This document shows positions 58,346 through 64,000 of a stretch of 64,000 nt of DNA, in pieces. Both the position numbers and the translations under genes were made by a program. The notes under the pieces were generated by a model, which saw only the letters and a list, made by a program, of their open reading frames with translations, was not told where the DNA came from and made no database searches. Numbering within the stretch: position 1 is the stretch's first letter; each line of letters opens with the position of its first letter. This DNA comes from Puffinus mauretanicus (taxonomy: Eukaryota; Chordata; Aves; Procellariiformes; Procellariidae): assembly GCA_023333565.1 (NCBI GenBank), contig JAJKFH010000071.1, positions 372,001-436,000 of the forward strand. The letters are read 5' to 3'.

Positions 58346-59261
58346 GGTGACTTGATTTGATGGAGGTGTCTGTGCTATGGAGGTGGGATTCAGTTCAGAT
58401 TCAGATGCCAAGAGTCTCCACAGTTCAGATGTCCCACGTGAGCTGAATGTCTGAGCTCTCCTCAGAGATTTAGGCAACGCAGTCATTGCAGGTTCACTGA
58501 CAAAAATAGGCACCTACTCTAGAGTAAGGTGGATAGTTCCCTGAACTCGTCTGACCATTTGATGTGCCTGAAGGTCTTCAACCCACTAGGATGGAGCTGA
58601 CAGATATGAAGCAGGACTTTAAGGTCTTTATTCTTCTGCAATGGCAACTGGAAGCCAGGTGGGCTATACCTCAGTATCTAAAATGACAAAAGACCCCTAG
58701 ATTTACCCAGCTGAATCCCATCCCTGCTGTCTAAGCATGCTGGGATTACTAGAGTTGTCTGCACATAGGCATCCAGTGCCATGTGAGGTGACCCGGGGAA
58801 GAAGAGAGACATCCATGTAGGGCCAGCTCGTAGGGAACAGGACATACAAGACATCCATGCCCTTCTGAGTGTCAGACAGGATAATCCAGTGACTCTGGGA
58901 CACAATACCTGCGAGAGGGCAGCTGAATAGATTGCCAAAACATGAACAAATACTTTCTTCTCTTTCATATAAGAAGAACTGAAATGGCCCAGAGGTGCAC
59001 ACAGTCGAAGCCCTGTTCCATAAATTCTGTTGCATCCTTGCGACATTGGCAGATGGAGGCCCCCATCCTATTTTTCCTCTTCTTTCCATTCTTAGTGTTA
59101 TCCATCAGGACTACCATCATCTTCCTGTGTCGGTACCACATCCAGCTCTTCCTTTCTACTTCTGGGGGAAGCCAGTTACCATTCTCTTTAATAAAAGAAA
59201 AAAAAAGATTGAAAGGTAACAATTATCTTTTTCAATCAACATCCATATGAAAGGTCTCTAA
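58346..59261. other. Unique or very old DNA, no gene seen
   Basis: AAATAGGCACCTACTCTAGA near 58505 recalls the phrases at 22998 and 33662. Two overlapping antisense frames of about 125 codons near 58.7-59.09 kb are unrecognised. Confidence 0.45.
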
Positions 59262-59335
59262 TAATAATAGCACTTAACACTCTTGAGCTCCAAAGCGCTT
59301 TTCAGACATTAACTAATGAATCAAAGATTCAGGGA
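59262..59335 (+). repeat. MIR-like ancient SINE fragment
   Basis: AATAATAGCACTTAACACTC, CAAAGCGCTTTTCAGACATT and AACTAATGAATC follow the old amniote SINE wording AATAATAGCACTTAGCACTT, CAAAGCACTTTACAAACATT and AACTAATTAATC with few changes. This is the clearest of the MIR-like relics in the window. Confidence 0.55.
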
Positions 59336-60528
59336 GGAAAGACTTGGAGATCATTCATCTTGAGCTTTCCAACAGTTATGGGATTCAGACTAGGGCTACT
59401 GTAACTACAGGAACAGGAGAAGCCAGAGGTCTCTATTGCTGAAGATAAAGAAGACTCATCAATAGTCCTGGGATCTTTGAACACTGGGTTCTGAATCCTG
59501 TTTGGGTTTTAGGAGCTCTCCATTTTATTCTACAGGAAAAGAAAGACCGACTCCACAAGGAGAAGCATTCATGTCAAAGCTGTCAAACGTCCAGTCTAGT
59601 GCATGTCTGAACATACTGACGTGTCTGTCTCTCAGGGTCTCCTACTGCTGCCTATAACTGTGACTATAACTGGATGCCGCTATGGCATTAATTTGAACTT
59701 CTGACCTGAGTCTCAGCCTCGTTGAGAGTGTCACCGCTGATGAAGTCATAAAAAGAAAGAAGGGGGATCACTGATTCAACACAGACTCAACTGATATATA
59801 TTTGGCAACAACATGGTCTCCAACCAGTAAAAAAGCCCCTACAGTTCCAGGACAGAGGCATTGTGCAAGGGGAGGGTGGGGTAGGACTTGCATAGGAGGA
59901 TTTACAATCTGCATAGACAAAGGCTAATACAGAGAGACTTCGCCCAGCGAGAGACTTCCTCAGTCATTGAAAATTAGGGCTGCAAAGAGGTTGAGAGATA
60001 GCAAGGCAGGGTCATTTCCACCTAATTAGTTCCTGATAGATGCATGTCTTTAGTCTTTCAAGGGTGGCAGCTCTACCCACCGCCATCACCTCCCAGCCAA
60101 TCTCTGTGAACACGCCGATGCCCCAGAAGACAGCTTCTTATTCTGAACCATCTTTGCTGTTCTTTAAAACAACTGTTTCTTACCTTATCCACTACTGACA
60201 CAGGAGACAGATTTTTCCTTTCAGATCTGAAACTGGCTTCTCAGGAGCAGCAGACTTTTACCAGATCCCATCCTCATCTCGTCTCCCTTCTTGTCTCATT
60301 TTTTAGGAGTGCTTCTCCTCAATGACATGTTTCCCAAACCTCTGCTCATGTTAAAAATCTGTGGCAGCAACAGGAAGAAACCCAATTCTTCTGCCTTTAA
60401 ATTCTCAGTCTTGCTGAGCCTTTAGTTTTGTCTTTATGTTTTAATGTCATGGAAAGAGAGGAGCTTAAGACACTATAAACACACTTTCTATTTCCATACT
60501 TAGGTAGCTATACTATTTATTGTTCAAC
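59336..60528. other. Unique or very old DNA, no gene seen
   Basis: A weak SINE-like phrase GGATTTACAATCTGCATAGA occurs near 59899. Nothing else recognised. Confidence 0.4.
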
Positions 60529-60591
60529 AGAGAAGGAAAAAAAGAAAAGAGGAAGGGAAAGGAGAAAGGAAATAGGGGAAAGAAAAGGAAG
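60529..60591. repeat. Polypurine tract, 63 nt with one interruption
   Basis: All bases are A or G on the + strand except a single T near 60573. It explains the Phe/Ser/Leu-rich minus-strand frame overlapping it. A second looser purine-rich stretch lies at 60866-60950. Confidence 0.9.
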
Positions 60592-61169
60592 CGCCACATC
60601 TTTAAATGACTGCTTCAAGAATGTAATTTCCCCATGGATAGATATTTTACAAGGACGAGACCCAAAGTCTAGCCACAAAGCCTGTTTAAGAGGAGGAAGC
60701 AGGCAGAAAACCTCATTTTCAATACTGTTATGGTTTTGCATTTCATAGTCAATGGAAAACAATAAAGCCAGAGCAAGGCTAACAAGGTTGTCTTGATTTT
60801 TGTGGGGAAATATTAAAGGTGTGAGGGAAAATCTAAAGCAAAGTCTGTTAACTCAGTCATAGAGAAGGGAAATTTGGCACTCGGGGAAGATGGAAAGGGG
60901 AAAAGAAGAGACTAAGCCCTTTCAAAAGTGAAGAAAAGAAGGGAAGAAAACCTGCTTTTGCAGCTGATGAGGATAAAGCTGAGAAATGATAAACCCTTTA
61001 AAACAGCCTTTAGTTCACAGCATAATTAGATTTCATGTTTTGGCAGCAAGATGTGATTATTCCCTCCTAAATAAAACATCCTTCCTGTGAATGATGATCG
61101 TGTAGAATTACCATGGCTAAGGAGTTTAGTGAGGAAGATGCTTTGCTCATCTCCCATTTCTTTCACCCC
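60592..61169. other. Unique non-coding DNA, purine-rich in part
   Basis: Contains the second purine-rich stretch near 60866-60950. No gene or repeat recognised. Confidence 0.45.
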
Positions 61170-61345
61170 AGGATCTCAAAGCATTTTGCACATGGTAATT
61201 GCAAAGGTCTCCAATATTTCTGATAAGTCTGTTCTGCCATGCCCACTTTGCTGGTAGGGGGAATAGGAAAAATCATTTACCAATATTCTGAAGTTTGCAT
61301 AAGGAGTCAGAGAGCCCTGTACTCTTAACTGCTGTCCAGTCCTTC
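61170..61345 (+). repeat. MIR-like ancient SINE remnant
   Basis: GGATCTCAAAGCATTTTGCA and, further on, AGGAGTCAGAGAGCCC match blocks of old amniote SINEs (GATCTCAAAGCACTTTGCAA ... GGGAGTCAGTGGCAGAGCC). The intervening region is only loosely similar. Confidence 0.4.
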
Positions 61346-64000
61346 CATCAGGACTGTAGCGCGTGCCGCTGAAATCCTCATTTTGCTATGATTGGAGAAC
61401 AGGTCACCACTCCTGATAACAGATTCTTATGAAGAAGGTCCCAGATGTGTTTAGATTTCAGCACCGGTGTTTCTGCCTCCAAAATGACTGCAATAGTCTA
61501 TAGTTAATAAGAAATCCAACTGTATTAGAAGAATTTGTTTCATGAATATTAAGTATCTTTTACAGCGTTCATTTCTAGTCTTCTGTGGTTCTACAGGTCC
61601 TATGAAGAGGAAGACAGCGGGGCAAAGAGACCCAGTGTACACAGGCCTTTTTTTTATGTCACCTGTTTAGTTTCTTTCTGGACTCCACAATTCAGAGCTT
61701 GCAATGCCTGGAAGTTATTGACCACCGTGCATTCATGCTGGATGCCCTGTGGAAGAAATCATATATATTGTTACCATTGCCATCACCTTTTCCATTTTCA
61801 TACTCTCTTGTTGGCCTGTCTCTGACAAATCATCCTGGGATTCTGCTGGATTGACTCCAAATTCTGGCGTTCATAGACATGTAGAAAGATAAGGAAATGT
61901 ACAGCTTACTGAACTCAGTCATAAACATTATCTCAAACAACAGTACCACTAGGAAACTGGCCGAGATGTGGTATGGTCAGAGTTATGCTCCAACACAGAC
62001 AGCGTAGAGATTGTTAAGCACCACAATAATCAGAACAAGTCCATTTCTTGACCAAAATTATGCATTCTTTTTTTTTGCAAAATCTGCATGGAAACCATGC
62101 AAAACTGGGTATGACTTTGGAGAGCCCTGATGATATAGTCCCTTGTGAAATGCGAAAGGGACTAAGGAAGAGAAAACTGGCACTTAAATACCTACCAGCC
62201 TGGGCTTGGGCATGTCAAGTGTATTAGACTTTCTTGATCTTATGGTTGACCTAGGGTCCAGAGATGATTATTAAGCTTGCTCAGCCCGAAGAAGGAGACA
62301 GTTTCACAGGCTGGGAAATTGAAAAAAGGATTGTCCTGTTTGCTATGGGTCCTGCCTCAGTCCTAGTGAACAGGCAGAGAGTTTTCTCTGCTGGGAATTG
62401 GGTCTGTATCCGTCCTCTGCTCTGTCAGTCTCTGCAGCCAAGTCTCCACAGTGTAAGACAGACTGTTACACCATTCCTCCCTGCACTGTGCAATACACAC
62501 CAGCCTTAAACTTACATGTCAGCGTCCTCCCTCAAAATCCTCCTTGTCAGCCACTGACCACTTCTCCCAGCAAGGGTGTTGGCAGTTCAGAAAGTGATGT
62601 ACCATGGAAGGGAAGAGCTGCAACATTTCAGAAAGCTTGCAGTCCTGTTCCCGAACCCAAACAGCCTACCCTGTAGCTGCAGCAGCAACTCGATCAAGAG
62701 CAAGGTGCTATATAATAACTTAAAGCAGAAAATGTGAATACACACACACATGCAGAGTATAAAGCACTGAGATAAAATGAAGGTAGTATAAAACCTTAAG
62801 AAACACAGGAACAAACTTGAACTGCAGTGCTCATTGTCTAAATGAGAAAAACCTATAGGAAAGCTAGAATTAAAAGGATAGCTCAGTAATTGAAATTTCA
62901 GAAGAACACAAAGGAGCAGACTGTAATTTACCGTAGGTAAACATCCTCTCTCCTCTTACAAATCACCCCTGTGACACACATCTTGTAATCTTTATGGGTA
63001 GAAGCCTAGCATCAAGAATATACGGCTGTGTGAAAGCAAGAAATCTCAACATTTGTTTTTCCTCCCAAGCTTAAATGCTGTTATACGATGGATGGGGAGG
63101 GGGGTAGAGCTGGTCTTTGGATTTCAGTTCGCTGAAGTTGAAGTGCTGAGCTGCAGAGGTGAGGTAAGTGACTGTTTTGAGCATCAACAAGTGATAGTGG
63201 GATGCTCGGAAGGGGAGGCTTTTCTGTTCATTTGCACCTGTAGTACAAGGAAAAAGCTATGTCAGTCTTGGTGACAATTTGCATGGTTGTTTGAAACGTG
63301 TCAGGTAGGGGCTGGAGGAGAAAGAAAAAGCTGAGTCCCTTTTCTAGTGAGTCTGAACTAGTGGCCCCAGAAAGGAAATTTCAGGGGAAGATGCTCCAGG
63401 CAAACTTGACTCTCAGCCTTGCAGCCGAAAGTGAACTCCCCCCAGCTCATGGCCTCAGCACAATGAAAGCAAGGACTCCTCCTGTTTTCTGGGACCATCT
63501 CGACACAGGTGATGGGGTCATGAATTTTTGTTGCCAAGGACTTGAAGACTGCAAGTCACTGATGTTTTTCTGTGGGAAATAGGTTGCAGATTTCACAACT
63601 GGTACTGGAAAAAACCCAAACAATTGAGCAACTACACCATAGTTTTTGAGTTTTAGGGTGGTTTGGTCCTGTGTGTTTTTGAAGAGATTTCTTTGGTCTC
63701 ATTTTTAGAACTGCTCCAAAAAAGGAATGTTTGGGACAGCCAAAATTATTAAGTGAATTGCTTTGAGTGTTACCCACATTTACTTTCTGTGCCATAAGAA
63801 CTTGTTGTATAGAAGATACAGCTGAGCAGCTGTGTGCTTGCGAGAGCTGGGTCTGGGATATGGATGTCCAGGTGCCAGGTGTGCAAGGCCAAGTACACTA
63901 GTAAGCATTTCTAGAGATGGGTGCTGAAAGGACCAGGAGTGTGGTGGGTAATTGGGAAAAATCTTCCTCCTCTTGAACCCCTTGCAGTTTCTGCTGGGAT
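61346..64000. other. Unique non-coding DNA, no gene seen
   Basis: Holds a short palindrome at 62085-62101 (see findings) and a short (AC)n near 62740. No gene or transposon recognised up to the end of the window. Confidence 0.45.

Overview
This 64 kb window looks like avian nuclear DNA from a gene-poor region (a gene desert or a very large intron). The main evidence is several LINE CR1 3' ends with the bird-typical ATTCTATG tail repeats, on both strands: near 10.5, 13.8, 31.9, 41.5, 58.1 and 58.3 kb, plus a longer, more decayed copy at 7.3-7.8 kb. Interspersed-repeat density is low, and I saw no recent SINEs. Three of the CR1 copies share the wording GGTTGGACTAGATGACCTTT or near variants, a type I associate with neoavian birds. 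The species itself cannot be read from the sequence.

I found no protein-coding gene, rRNA, tRNA or CRISPR array that I can support. Every open frame is short, unlike any family I recognise, or explained by a transposon. The only recognisable coding remnants are C-terminal pieces of CR1 ORF2. The best is an uninterrupted 87-codon piece at 41.4-41.7 kb; the copy at 7.3-7.7 kb is broken by a frameshift, and a very old LINE remnant lies at 30.3-30.6 kb.

Layout: 1-7.2 kb is unique DNA with a MIR-like fragment at 4.86 kb. 7.25-7.84 kb holds a (GGTTT)n tract joined to an old CR1. 10.1-14.0 kb holds an ancient antisense LINE piece and two younger CR1 copies in opposite orientation, flanking an AT-rich block that may be a conserved non-coding element. 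16.85-18.61 kb is a long ancient antisense LINE, abutted at 18.61 kb by the first of three copies of an LTR-like element (18.6-19.3, 22.2-22.6 and 49.1-49.8 kb). 22.6-37 kb is mostly unique or very old sequence with small LINE and MIR-like remnants. 37.9 kb has an (ATT)n microsatellite. 41.4-41.76 kb is the best-kept CR1. 44-47.2 kb and 52.2-52.8 kb are AT-rich, repeat-poor blocks that are candidate distal regulatory elements. 58.0-58.35 kb is a pair of opposed CR1 fragments. 59.2-61.4 kb contains MIR-like fragments and long purine tracts.

The most unusual signal is in the LTR-like family. A 206-bp GC-rich core is 96% identical between the copies at 19.03-19.23 kb and 49.17-49.38 kb, with half of the differences being CpG transitions, while sequence on both sides of the core in the same two elements is only loosely alignable. 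Normal neutral decay of two LTR copies does not produce that contrast. No genes work together here in the operon sense. If the window has a function, it is most likely carried by distal regulatory sequence.
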